A stretch of 64,000 nt of DNA from Polyodon spathula. Taxonomy: Eukaryota; Chordata; Actinopteri; Acipenseriformes; Polyodontidae. Below, piece after piece: positions 23,293 to 35,423 of the stretch; position 1 is the first letter of the stretch; every line of letters starts with the position of its first letter. The stretch lies in contig NC_054536.1 of the NCBI RefSeq assembly GCF_017654505.1, positions 92,831,959-92,895,958 on the forward strand. The letters are read 5' to 3'. The notes beneath the pieces were generated by a model. It was given only the letters and a program-made list of their open reading frames with translations. It ran no database searches and was not told where the DNA came from. The translations under genes were made by a program, and so were the position numbers.

Positions 23293-25640
23293 TTTAAGCC
23301 TGATGTTTTCTGTGTGTCTCTGGGTTCTGTTGTTAAGCCTGATGTTTTCTGTGTGTCTCTGGGTTCTGTTGTTAAGCCTGATGTTTTCTGTGTGACTCTG
23401 GGTTCTGTTGTTAAGCCTGATCTTTTCTGTGTGACTCTGGGTTCTGTTGTTAAGCCTGATCTTTTCTGTGTGGCTCTGGGTTCTGTTGTTAAGCCTGTTC
23501 TTTTCTGTGTGACTCTGGGTTCTGTTGTTAAGCCTGATCTTTTCTGTGTGACTCTGGGTTCTGATCTTTTCTGTGTGTCTCTGGGTTCTGTTGTTAAGCC
23601 TGATCTTTTCTGTGTGACTCTGGGTTCTGTTGTTAAGCCTGATCTTTTCTGTGTGGCTCTGGGTTCTGTTGTTAAGCCTGTTGTTTTCCGTGTGACTCTG
23701 GGTTCTCTTATTAAGCCTGATGTTTTCTGTGTGACTCTGGGTTCTGTTGTTAAGCCTGATCTTTTCTGTGTGACTCTGGGTTCTGTTGTTAAGCCTGATC
23801 TTTTCTGTGTGACTCTGGGTTCTGTTGTTAAGCCTGATCTTTTCTGTGTGACTCTGGGTTCTGTTGTTAAGCCTGATCTTTTCTGTGTGACTGGTCCTGT
23901 TGTTAAGCCTGATGTTTTCTGTGTGGCTCTGGGTTCTCTTGTTAAGCCTGATCTTTTCTGTGTGGCTCTGGGTTCTGTTGTTAAGCCTGATCTTTTCTGT
24001 GTGACTCTGGGTTCTCTTGTTAAGCCTGATCTTTTCTGTGTGCTCTGGGTTCTGTTGTTAAGCCTGATCTTTTCTGTGTGACTCTGGGTTCTGTTGTTAA
24101 GCCTGATCTTTTCTGTGTGCTCTGGGTTCTGTTGTTAAGCCTGATCTTTTCTGTGTGACTCTGGGTTCTGTTGTTAAGCCTGATGTTTTCTGTGTGACTC
24201 TGGGTTCTGTTGTTAAGCCTGTTCTTTTCTGTGTGACTCTGGGTTCTGTTGTTAAGCCTGTTCTTTTCTGTGTGACTCTGGGTTCTGTTGTTAAGCCTGA
24301 TCTTTTCTGTGTGGCTCTGGGTTCTGTTGTTAAGCCTGATGTTTTCTGTGTGGCTCTGGGTTCTGTTGTTAAGCCTGATGTTTTCTGTGTGGCTCTGGGT
24401 TCTGTTGTTAAGCCTGATGTTTTCTGTGTGTCTCTGGGTTCTGTTGTTAAGCCTGATGTTTTCTGTGTGTCTCTGGGTTCTGTTGTTAAGCCTGATGTTT
24501 TCTGTGTGTCTCTGGGTTCTGTTGTTAAGCCTGATGTTTTCTGTGTGTCTCTGGGTTCTGTTGTTAAGCCTGATCTTTTCTGTGTGTCTCTGGGTTCTGT
24601 TGTTAAGCCTGATCTTTTCTTTTCTGTGTGTTAAGCCTCTGGGTTCTCTGTTGTTAAGCCTGATCTTTTCTGTGTGTCTCTGGGTTCTGTTGTTAAGCCT
24701 GACTCTGGGTTCTGTTGTTAAGCCTGATCTTTTCTGTGTGACTCTGGGTTCTGTTGTTAAGCCTGATGTTTTCTGTGTGACTCTGGGTTCTGTTGTTAAG
24801 CCTGATCTTTTCTGTGTGACTCTGGGTTCCGTTGTTAAGCCTGATCTTTTCTGTGTGACTCTGGGTTCCGTTGTTAAGCCTGATCTTTTCTGTGTGACTC
24901 TGGGTTCCGTTGTTAAGCCTGATCTTTTCTGTGACTCTGGGTTCCGTTGTTAAGCCTGATCTTTTCTGTGTGACTCTGGGTTCCGTTGTTAAGCCTGATC
25001 TTTTCTGTGTGCTCTGGGTTCTCTTGTTAAGCCTGATCTTTTCTGTGTGCTCTGGGTTCTGTTGTTAAGCCTGATCTTTTCCGTGTGGCTCTGGGTTCTG
25101 TTGTTAAGCCTGTTCTTTTCCGTGTGACTCTGGGTTCTCTTGTTAAGCCTGTTCTTTTCCGTGTGACTCTGGGTTCTCTTGTTAAGCCTGATCTTTTCCG
25201 TGTGGCTCTGGGTTCTGTTGTTAAGCCTGATCTTTTCTGTGTGACTCTGGGTTCTGTTGTTAAGCCTGATGTTTTCTGTGTGGCTCTGGGTTCTGTTGTT
25301 AAGCCTGATCTTTTCTGTGTGGCTCTGGGTTCTGTTGTTAAGCCTGATCTTTTCTGTGTGACTCTGGGTTCCGTTGTTAAGCCTGATCTTTTCTGTGTGC
25401 TCTGGGTTCAGTTGTTAAGCCTGATCTTTTCCGTGTGGCTCTGGGTTCTGTTGTTAAGCCTGTTCTTTTCTGTGTGGCTCTGGGTTCTGTTGTTGTGATG
25501 TTTTCTGTGTGACTCTGGGTTCTGTTGTTAAGCCTGATCTTTTCTGTGTGACTCTGGGTCCTGTTGTTAAGCCTGTTGTTTTCTGTGTGACTCTGGGTTC
25601 TCTTATTAAGCTTGATCTTTTCCCCGTGGCTCTGGGCTCT
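23293..25640 (+). repeat. 39-bp minisatellite, block 2 (about 60 units)
   Basis: Same unit as block 1, with local homogenised runs (for example gatgttttctgtgtgtctct units near 24415-24560). The last units degrade (ctcttattaagcttgatctt, then ctcttactaagctgatcg) and pass into tttctctctcgcag, the acceptor of the GAR exon. So the branch-point region and polypyrimidine tract of that intron are themselves a degenerate repeat unit. Confidence 0.97.
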
Positions 25641-25670
25641 CTTACTAAGCTGATCGTTTCTCTCTCGCAG

Positions 25671-25788
25671 TTCGGCGACTCTCAGCAGCTACGGATGGTG
25701 CGGATTCTGCGCAGCACCTTGATGGTGAGAGTAGGGGGTGGGTGGACAGCGCTGGACGAGTTCCTGGTAAAGAACGATCCCTGCCGAG
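25671..25788 (+). CDS. Spectraplakin (MACF1/dystonin family) GAR-domain exon
   Basis: A 118-base exon between tctctcgcag and gtgagg, phase 0 in and phase 1 out. It encodes [20 protein letters not shown] followed by [19 protein letters not shown]. This is the core of the Gas2-related (GAR) microtubule-binding domain. The FGDSQQLR start and [13 protein letters not shown] end are specific to spectraplakins; GAS2 and GAS2-like proteins differ there. In this family the domain follows EF hands and binds and stabilises microtubules at the C-terminus of a giant actin-microtubule cross-linker. The expected upstream exon (EF hands and start of GAR) was not seen between the gap and this exon. Confidence 0.9.
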
Positions 25789-26967
25789 GTGAGGAGTTGT
25801 GTACCACACAGTAAATCCAGGGCACGAATAGGTGAGGGTGGGTGGTTGTGAGTCAATAAAGGAGGAATGGAATTAAGCAATAGTGCCCATCGATGAAGGC
25901 TCTTCCGTGTGGTTGTTTACAGCAATTGGAATTATGCATCCCAAGACGAGGGTGCTAAAGAATGTCAAGGTCAACTAACACACTGGATAGCCCTCATCGA
26001 GAGAGGGCTATTGCTATTGCTATTAGAAAAATATTGTCCTGAGTATTTTCTTCATAACAACCCTGTAAAACTTGTGATTGGCTGCAGTTGGCTGACTCAT
26101 GTAGGCTACTAGATATTAAGGACCCAGTGTAACTTTTTTTTTTTTTTTTTTTTTAATTTAGTCATGGCAATGGTTTTTACCCCGATTTTCTACCCAAATT
26201 GGAATGCCCAATTGTTATTTTTATCCTTGTTCACCACTGCACCCCCCCCATGCGACTTGGGAAACGGAGGCTAAAACATGCGTCCTCCGAAACGTCAGGC
26301 ATGGTGTAGCCAGTCTGCAATTGCAGATCTCCAGAATTATTTCAGCAGTTTTTCGACCAGATGCATTCCACAAAGCAGAACATTTGCCCATTGCTGAATT
26401 ATTGAGCCGGGACAATGCTGGCGACTCTACCTGTCTATACTGTATCTAATCTATCTATCTAATAATAGCCCGTCTCTCTCAAACTTTCACCAACATCTGC
26501 AATTTCGCTAGACTGTCTTGTTAAAGTTACTCCCAGTACATATTTTAATTACATGTACTTTCGATACTGCCCAACTATGTGTATGTGCATGATGCCTGAA
26601 GGGTTAAATAGAGAGGAATAGTAGATCATTACATCATTAACTATGTAGTAAATGACACCACAAGCACATTAATAGATTTAAATAGAAATACTGTAGTTTC
26701 CAGGGCATCAAAAGCCTATAAGTACCTCCACTGTTTTTTTCCAAACACACTTTCCCTTAACAAAGGTTTGTTAAACATATCGAAAGGTTGGGAAGTTGAC
26801 TCTTTCTGAGCATATACTTTATGTTGGTAATATTTTAATATGTAGACTGCTGACCGCTGAAGACAAACCTGTGATCTACAGAACTTCAAAACTCTGCCTC
26901 CCACTTAATAAAGTCCAGTGCTGTGAACTCTTTTATTATTATTATTATTATTATTATTACTTCACAG
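25789..26967 (+). other. Spectraplakin intron with a SINE-like repeat
   Basis: GT...AG intron of 1179 bases. At about 26133-26438 a poly-T stretch is followed by ttctacccaaattggaatgc, ccaattgttatttttatcct and aaacatgcgtcctccgaaac, which I recognise as a widespread fish SINE-like repeat of uncertain family. An (ATT)n run directly precedes the next exon acceptor. Confidence 0.6.
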
Positions 26968-27134
26968 TGAAAGGCAGAACAAACCTGAAGATTAAAGAGA
27001 AGTACTTGTCTCCGGACTCTTTTGGCACCTCCATGCTGAAGTGTGATGGCAGAGTGATGTCACGGAGCAGGTCCAACTCCAGTCTCAGCTTGTACAGCAG
27101 TGCTTCAGCTCCTAGCAGCCCCCTCACCAGGAAG
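26968..27134 (+). CDS. Spectraplakin exon: end of GAR domain and start of Ser-rich tail
   Basis: A 167-base exon between ttcacag and gtaaaa, phase 1 in and phase 0 out. Joined to the previous exon it continues NDPCR-V-KGRTNLKIKEKYLS. KGRTN is the conserved end of the spectraplakin GAR domain, where the usual continuation is LELREKF. It then gives SRSRSNSSLSLYSSASAPSS and PLTRK, a basic Ser-rich stretch like the microtubule-lattice-binding tails of the family but not clearly alignable to MACF1 or dystonin from memory. The frame and splice sites are intact. Confidence 0.85.
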
Positions 27135-28030
27135 GTAAAAACAACAGTCAGCAGGGACAGATTCAAACATGTTCATTGGCCTGACACAGCACAGTTTAAA
27201 AAACAAATACCTGTACATAATACTCATTGGAATAATTACGTCCTATCTGATTAAAGTCTGTTTTGAGGAATTAAATATAGTTGGTTATTTATTTTAAACA
27301 TTAAAAAGCTCATGAGTTAAGTCTATGTGAATGGGGCCAAATGCATTATATTTATTAGGACTGAGCAGCAAGCTGTACAGCTGTGGCTCAAAGTTTTGAA
27401 TCACCTAGAATTGCAGGATTGAGATGTCATTAAAAAAAACCTTAATGAACATAATTAAGATCTTTTATTTAACATCATGCAATCTAAATAACTCCAAAAT
27501 TCTATTGCAAAAGTCTAAAAGCCATAATAGTAGCACACTATTAATATGTTAGATTTTGCCAGTTTTTCGCTAAGCATATGGAAAACTAAAGGGCGGTATG
27601 TAATTCAGTATGTTAACGTAACATTAAATCAGCAGGTTTCGTTAAACTTTATGAAGCTAAATCTGTTAATTCTATAGGATGATGCAAAACTTTTGGCCAT
27701 AGCTGTAGATCAGAAATATGGCAGGATGGAGACATGTGGTGCTACCATGGGAAGCAAAAAAGCATTACATAGCCTGTACAATCCTTGAAAATGCATAAAT
27801 GTGGCCACTCCATAAAGGCAAAAATATTACTTATGCATTTTACAGATTACTTTTAATAGGCATGACTAAGAGTTTAGGATAGATACCACCCCATCCAGTC
27901 CCATACCAATTCCTTCATGACAAGCATCCCAGGGCGCTAAACAAAAAATAAATACACAGCAAGCCAAAAGAGTTCCAAACTGCTCAAAGTGAAAGGCCAA
28001 GTCAAAAAGACCTGTTTGAGTTTAGATTTT
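27135..28030 (+). other. Spectraplakin intron, first part, nothing recognised
   Basis: No coding or element signature. The phrase gatgcaaaacttttggccat, followed by agctgta, near 27680 and ctgtggctcaaagttttgaa near 27381 look like the two decayed inverted ends of a small Tc1-type element between about 27375 and 27710. Confidence 0.5.
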
Positions 28031-29279
28031 AAAATACTGACAGGCTCCTGCCACAATTTGGAAGTGAGTTCCAAAGTGAAGGAGCTTGAAAACTAAAAGC
28101 CCCTGAAGTAAGCCCAGCCATCTAATTCCTTGTATCAGAAAGTGCCTTAAGTTACATTTTCAGATTCAGCTGGGTCCTTTAAGACATTTCTCACTGCTGC
28201 CACTTTAGTTCTACGCCAGCTGCAAAAATGCATTGTCTCAAGACCCGAGTGATAATAAATAATGTAAGTGTAATAAATAGTTGTCAGTCTCTGCGTTCAA
28301 GGCAGTCTGGTAGTCAACAATCTCTGAGCTGAAACGGCAGTGAGAAATTTACAGTAACATTCTGTTTGTATTAAGAAGGTACAATTAAACATTTGGCAGT
28401 GGCCCAAAAGTAGGTGTTGGTTATTTCATTTGAAGTAATTATTTTGCAAGGGTGTAAAATACATGCCAAGGCAAATTCTATGCCTTTATTTAAAAAACTC
28501 ATAAACAATGACATGGCTAATTGCCATATTTATAAATATTGAGGGATAATAACAGTATATCAATATTATCTAATAACACAAACGGCTGCTTCTCAGTTTG
28601 TAAGAGAAACATGGAATGATTGAGAGAGACAGCAACGAAAAAGAAAACTTTCACCAGGACCGTTTCTCATGATTTTAATTCTCTACAATTGCCTTACAGT
28701 ATGTTTTTTTTTTTTTTTTTTTTTTTTTTACAGCGGTTTGAAATACAACAGATATTCAGGCTGCAGAAAACATTTGGGCAATTTAAATAAAATATTTATT
28801 GTGATCGTAGAGGGTGGTTTAACCTTTTACTAGTTATGTGTTGTATCTGAGGGAAAATCTGAACTAGATAAATACTTCACTTCCAATGCACCATTATCAA
28901 CCACTATTAATTCACCAGCAATTCTGATTGTACTCCCTACAGGGTACTGTCGCAATAAGACAATGTTATGATATGACTGTCAATTCTTTGAACTACAGGA
29001 GTTTTGTTTTTGCTTTACTGTCTTGTTATTGCTTACAGTTTAAAGTTATATTTCTTAAATGGAGCCTGATGGAATAATATTGTAGTCATGGGGCAACCAC
29101 AACGAACAGTATAGCTCCCATGAACTGTGCTATGGACTGGGGAAGGGGTTGGGACTGTGTACTGCACCCATAATGTCACCTGTATTGCATGCTGTTGTTT
29201 GTGATTGAGAGTCTGTTTCGCTTGCTAATCCTCTCCCCCTATCCTTCGGCAGCCAGCCTGCCTGTCTGTCTGTCACTTT

Positions 29280-29313
<34 letters not shown>

Positions 29314-29896
29314 CTGGATACAGGTTGGCCAATGGGTGATGAGTGGGCTGAGTTGGGCCGGATTAAGCTATATGCAAGTCACGCTATAGCGTAGGGCCCC
29401 CAGCAAACTCCCACGAAGTTGCCGTTTGTTTGGGACATTTTACAAAAACTGCATGCAGGTGGACGGGCCCACAAACACAGGAAGAGAGGCGCACAGAAGC
29501 TTGCTTTCAATTCATATTATTTCTTTTATGAGGGCCAGGCATTCCTTCTTGATTGCAGCATGCCTTGTCTCTGAATCTCTCGTGGAAGCAACTTCCTGCT
29601 AATAATGTACGATACCAAATGCTCCATGCCCTCTACCTCTTGGGAGAGATCTGTCCCTAGCCCCATCAGAGGCAAGACAAAAAAGAAGTAAAGGACAGCC
29701 AGAAAAGTTAGTCCCTTTTTGTTAAGCCAGATTGTTTTGAATGCAGTGCTACTACTGCTCCATAGAAGGGATCTACGAATAGGTTTGGAAAAAAAATGTT
29801 CTTTTTGTTTTGCTATATATATAATTCTGCTGCTATCCTATAATAGCTGCTGGACTTTCTGGTAAACTAACAAAATCACTGACCCATTAAACTCAC

Positions 29897-30365
29897 TGGT
29901 GTGAGGAGTAAGCAGGATATAGAGCCCCTGTACACAGCCGGCCGCTACACTGGTGTGAGGAGTAAGCAGGATATAGAGCCCCCGCACACAGCCGGCCGCT
30001 ACACTGGTGTGAAGAGTAAGCAGGATATAGAGCCCCCGCACACAGCCGGCTGCTACACTGGTGTGAGGAGTAAGCAGGATATAGAGCCCCCGCACACAGC
30101 CAGCTGCTACACTGGTGTGAGGAGTAAGGGGAATATAGATCCCCCGCACACAGCCGGCTGCTACACTGGTGTGAGGAGTAAGCAGGATATAGAGCCCCCG
30201 CACACAGCCAGCTGCTACACTGGTGTGAGGAGTAAGCAGGATATAGAGCCCCCGCACACAGCCAGCTGCTACACTGGTGTGAGGAGTAAGGGGAATATAG
30301 ATCCCCCGCACACAGCCGGCTGCTACACTGGTGTGAGGAGTAAGGGCGATACAGATTCCCCCGCA
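29897..30365 (+). repeat. 54-bp minisatellite, 9 units (copy 1)
   Basis: The unit begins ctggtgtgaggagtaagcag and continues gatatagagcccccgcacac. 54 bases are 18 codons, so open frames on both strands are artefacts of the period. The GGGGAATATAGAT and GCAGGATATAGAG variants alternate along the array. Confidence 0.97.
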
Positions 30366-31085
30366 CACAATATGTTAATATCTTACAATATGTTAACGTG
30401 GAAAAAACATGGAAGTAAAATATAATCCTCCCACATTTGAAGATGATTAGGGGGTTTGTGGTAGAGACTTTCACAGTGTAACAGCTGGAATAGCAACATC
30501 ACTGTTATATACGTTCAGTGATGCCGTTCTGAATTTGAAGATACCAGAACGGCACTAAAGTATTCATAAATTATGATACAAATTCACATTTTATTTGCGT
30601 ACTGAACTTCTAGTAACACTTATAACATGGTATTGCATTGGTCTGATTTCTACAAGTATTTCCACAAAGTGTCTCCATCTTGTCAGAATGTGTTACTTTA
30701 TGTGTCTGTGTGTCAATGGCAGAGCGATGATGCCTGAGCTACTGTAGAAACTGCATTCTGACGTGTTCCTGTGTTTAATAGAACCATGCCTCCCTGTGTG
30801 AACTGCAGTTATTAACGTGTTGCAATCTCGTTTTCATGTTCTGCTTGTAAATGAAAAATTAAGGCTTGACAGAAAATAACCTGTAAATGAAATCAATTTT
30901 ACTATTAACACGTTTCTCAATTGTGATTGAGATACACAAATGGCTTCACCAGTATCAAATGAATTCTTAAAGGAGAGTATAAAAGTCAGGGTAAAACACA
31001 GCCCTAATTATAGGTTACATCGAGTGGCTTCAGCTGTCAGAACACCTGTGAGAGGCATTGTTCCGTGGAAAACCCAGCTCAACTA

Positions 31086-31195
31086 CACCACTGTATATGT
31101 TTAATATGAAATGGAATGGGTTGTGGTGATCTGAAACACCACTGTATGTGTTTAATATGAAATGGAATGGGTTGTGGTGATCTGAAACACCACAA
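31086..31195 (+). repeat. 51-bp minisatellite, 2 units (copy 1)
   Basis: The unit contains actgtatgtgtttaatatga and aatggaatgggttgtggtga, ending aaacacc. Two units are present here, three in copy 2 and five in copy 3. Confidence 0.97.
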
Positions 31196-32377
31196 AAAAT
31201 ACTGACAGGCTCCTGCCACAATTTGGAAGTGAGTTCCAAAGTGAAGGAGCTTGAAAACTAAAAGCCCCTGAAGTAAGCCCAGCCATCTAATTCCTTGTAT
31301 CAGAAAGTGCCTTAAGTTACATTTTTAGATTCAGCTGGGTCCTTTAAGACATTTCTCACTGCTGCCACTTTAGTTCTACGCCAGCTGCAAAAATGCATTG
31401 TCTCAAGACCCGAGTGATAATAAATAATGTAAGTGTAATAAATAGTTGTCAGTCTCTGCGTTCAAGGCAGTCTGGTAGTCAACAATCTCTGAGCTGAAAC
31501 GGCAGTGAGAAATTTACAGTAACATTCTGTTTGTATTAAGAAGGTACAATTAAACATTTGGCAGTGGCCCAAAAGTAGGCGTTGGTTATTTCATTTGAAG
31601 TAATTATTTTGCAAGGGTGTAAAATACATGCCAAGGCAAATTCTATGCCTTTATTTAAAAAACTCATAAACAATGACATGGCTAATTGCCATATTTATAA
31701 ATATTGAGGGATAATAACAGAAACATGGAATGATTGAGAGAGACAGCAACCAAAAAGAAAACTTTCACCAGGACCGTTTCTCATGATTTTAATTCTCTAC
31801 AATTGCCTTACAGTATGTTTTTTTTTTTTTTACAGCGGTTTGAAATACAACAGATATTCAGGCTGCAGAAAACATTTGGGCAATTTAAATAAAATATTTA
31901 TTGTGATCGTAGAGGGTGGTTTAACCTTTTACTAGTTATGTGTTGTATCTGAGGGAAAATCTGAACTAGATAAATACTTCACTTCCAATGCACCATTATC
32001 AACCACTATTAATTCACCAGCAATTCTGATTGTACTCCCTACAGGGTACTGTCGCAATAAGACAATGTTATGATATGACTGTCAATTCTTTGAACTACAG
32101 GAGTTTTGTTTTTGCTTTACTGTCTTGTTATTGCTTACAGTTTAAAGTTATATTTCTTAAATGGAGCCTGATGGAATAATATTGTAGTCATGGGGCAACC
32201 ACAACGAACAGTATAGCTCCCATGAACTGTGCTATGGACTGGGGAAGGGGTTGGGACTGTGTACTGCACCCATAATGTCACCTGTATTGCATGCTGTTGT
32301 TTGTGATTGAGAGTCTGTTTCGCTTGCTAATCCTCTCCCCCTATCCTTCGGCAGCCAGCCTGCCTGTCTGTCTGTCA

Positions 32378-32431
<54 letters not shown>

Positions 32432-34202
32432 CTGGATACAGGTTGGCCAATGGGTGATGAGTGGGCTGAGTTGGGCCGGATTAAGCTATATGCAAGTCAC
32501 GCTATAGCGTAGGACCCCCAGCAAACTCCCGCGAAGTTGCCGTTTGTTTGGGACATTTTACAAAAACTGCATGCGGGCGGACGGGCCCACAAACACAGGA
32601 AGAGAGGCGCACAGAAGCTTGCTTTCAATTCATATTATTTCTTTTATGAGGGCCAGGCATTCCTTCTTGATTGCAGCATGCCTTGTCTCTGAATCTCTCG
32701 TGGAAGCAACTTCCTGCTAATAATGTACGATACCAAATGCTCCATGCCCTCTACCTCTTGGGAGAGATCTGTCCCTAGCCCCATCAGAGGCAAGACAAAA
32801 AAGAAGTAAAGGACAGCCAGAAAAGTTAGTCCCTTTTTGTTAAGCCAGATTGTTTTGAATGCAGTGCTACTACTGCTCCATAGAAGGGATCTACGAATAG
32901 GTTTGGAAAAAAAATGTTCTTTTTGTTTTGCTATATATATAATTCTGCTGCTATCCTATAATAGCTGCTGGACTTTCTGGTAAACTAACAAAATCACTGA
33001 CCCATTAAACTCACTGGTGTGAGGAGTAAGCAGGATATAGAGCCCCTGTACACAGCCGGCCGCTACACTGGTGTGAGGAGTAAGCAGGATATAGAGCCCC
33101 CGCACACAGCCGGCCGCTACACTGGTGTGAAGAGTAAGCAGGATATAGAGCCCCCGCACACAGCCAGCCGATTCACTGGTGTGAGGAGTAAGGGGAATAT
33201 AGATCCCCCGCACACAGCCGGCTGCTACACTGGTGTGAGGAGTAAGCAGGATATAGAGCCCCCGCACACAGCCAGCTGCTACACTGGTGTGAGGAGTAAG
33301 GGCGATACAGATTCCCCCGCACACAATATGTTAATATCTTACAATATGTTAACGTGGAAAAAACATGGAAGTAAAATATAATCCTCCCACATTTGAAGAT
33401 GATTAGGGGGTTTGTGGTAGAGACTTTCACAGTGTAACAGCTGGAATAGCAACATCACTGTTATATACGTTCAGTGATGCCGTTCTGAATTTGAAGATAC
33501 CAGAACGGCACTAAAGTATTCATAAATTATGATACAAATTCACATTTTATTTGCGTACTGAACTTCTAGTAACACTTATAACATGGTATTGCATTGGTCT
33601 GATTTCTACAAGTATTTCCACAAAGTGTCTCCATCTTGTCAGAATGTGTTACTTTATGTGTCTGTGTGTCAATGGCAGAGCGATGATGCCTGAGCTACTG
33701 TAGAAACTGCATTCTGACGTGTTCCTGTGTTTAATAGAACCATGCCTCCCTGTGTGAACTGCAGTTATTAACGTGTTGCAATCTCGTTTTCATGTTCTGC
33801 TTGTAATTGAAAAATTAAGGCTTGACAGAAAATAACCTGTAAATGAAATCAATTTTACTATTAACACGTTTCTCAGTTGTGATTGAGATACACAAAATGC
33901 TTAACAGGTATCAATTGAATTTTTAAAGGAGAGTATAAAAGTCAGGGTAAAACACAGCCCTAATTATAGGCTACATCGAGTGGCTTCAGCTGTCAGAACA
34001 CCTGTGAGAGGCATTGTTCCGTGGAAAACCCAGCTCAACTACACCACTGTATATGTTTAATATGAAATGGAATGGGTTGTGGTGATCTGAAACACCACTG
34101 TATGTGTTTAATATGAAATGGAATGGGTTGTGGTGATCTGAAACACCACTGTATGTGTTTAATATGAAATGGAATGGGTTGTGGTGATCTGAAACACCAC
34201 AA
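31196..34202 (+). repeat. Segmental tandem repeat, copy 2 (3.0 kb)
   Basis: Nearly identical to copy 1 but lacks the 53-base segment and has a longer (TG)n run (32385-32430). It has six units of the 54-bp array (33013-33325) and three of the 51-bp array (34043-34200). It has private changes near 33898 (cttaacaggtatcaattgaa) where copies 1 and 3 agree. Confidence 0.95.
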
Positions 34203-35383
34203 AAAATACTGACAGGCTCCTGCCACAATTTGGAAGTGAGTTCCAAAGTGAAGGAGCTTGAAAACTAAAAGCCCCTGAAGTAAGCCCAGCCATCTAATTC
34301 CTTGTATCAGAAAGTGCCTTAAGTTACATTTTCAGATTCAGCTGGGTCCTTTAAGACATTTCTCACTGCTGCCACTTTAGTTCTACGCCAGCTGCAAAAA
34401 TGCATTGTCTCAAGACCCGAGTGATAATAAATAATGTAAGTGTAATAAATAGTGGTCAGTCTCTGCGTTCAAGGCAGTCTGGTAGTCAACAATCTCTGAG
34501 CTGAAACGGCAGTGAGAAATTTACAGTAACATTCTGTTTGTATTAAGAAGGTACAATTAAACATTTGGCAGTGGCCCAAAAGTGGCGTTGGTTATTTCAT
34601 TTGAAGTAATTATTTTGCAAGGGTGTAAAATACATGCCAAGGCAAATTCTATGCCTTTATTTAAAATACTCATAAACAATGACATGGCTAATTGCCATAT
34701 TTATAAATATTGAGGGATAATAACAGAAACATGGAATGATTGAGAGAGACAGCAACCAAAAAGAAAACTTTCACCAGGACCGTTTCTCATGATTTTAATT
34801 CTCTACAATTGCCTTACAGTATGTTTTTTTTTTTTTTACAGCGGTTTGAAATACAACAGATATTCAGGCTGCAGAAAACATTTGGGCAATTTAAATAAAA
34901 TATTTATTGTGATCGTAGAGGGTGGTTTAACCTTTTACTAGTTATGTGTTGTATCTGAGGGAAAATCTGAACTAGATAAATACTTCACTTCCAATGCACC
35001 ATTATCAACCACTATTAATTCACCAGCAATTCTGATTGTACTCCCTACAGGGTACTGTCGCAATAAGACAATGTTATGATATGACTGTCAATTCTTTGAA
35101 CTACAGGAGTTTTGTTTTTGCTTTACTGTCTTGTTATTGCTTACAGTTTAAAGTTATATTTCTTAAATGGAGCCTGATGGAATAATATTGTAGTCATGGG
35201 GCAACCACAACGAACAGTATAGCTCCCATGAACTGTGCTATGGACTGGGGAAGGGGTTGGGACTGTGTACTGCACCCATAATGTCACCTGTATTGCATGC
35301 TGCTGTTTGTGATTGAGAGTCTGTTTCGCTTGCTAATCCTCTCCCCCTATCCTTCGGCAGCCAGCCTGCCTGTCTGTCTGTCA

Positions 35384-35423
<40 letters not shown>

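Larger units (their letters stand above)
28031..31195 (+). repeat. Segmental tandem repeat, copy 1 (3.17 kb)
   Basis: Starts at aaaatactgacaggctcctg and ends at a 51-bp minisatellite. Copies 2 and 3 start at the same phrase, so the period is 3165 then 3007 bases. Landmarks in order are a poly-T, a (TG)n run (29285-29311), a 54-bp minisatellite and a 51-bp minisatellite. Copy 1 alone has about 53 extra bases at 28553-28607. No gene is recognised inside. Confidence 0.95.

Noticed and set aside
21046..25640. Long open frames of 13-residue repeats ([24 protein letters not shown] and reverse-strand [13 protein letters not shown]) as a giant repeat protein
   Set aside because: A 39-base period keeps several frames open at once on both strands. 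Indels shift the frame many times, there is no conserved start, and the array ends in a splice acceptor. It is best read as an intronic minisatellite.
21003..25640. Regular array considered as a CRISPR
   Set aside because: Units are contiguous with no unique spacers, and the DNA is vertebrate.
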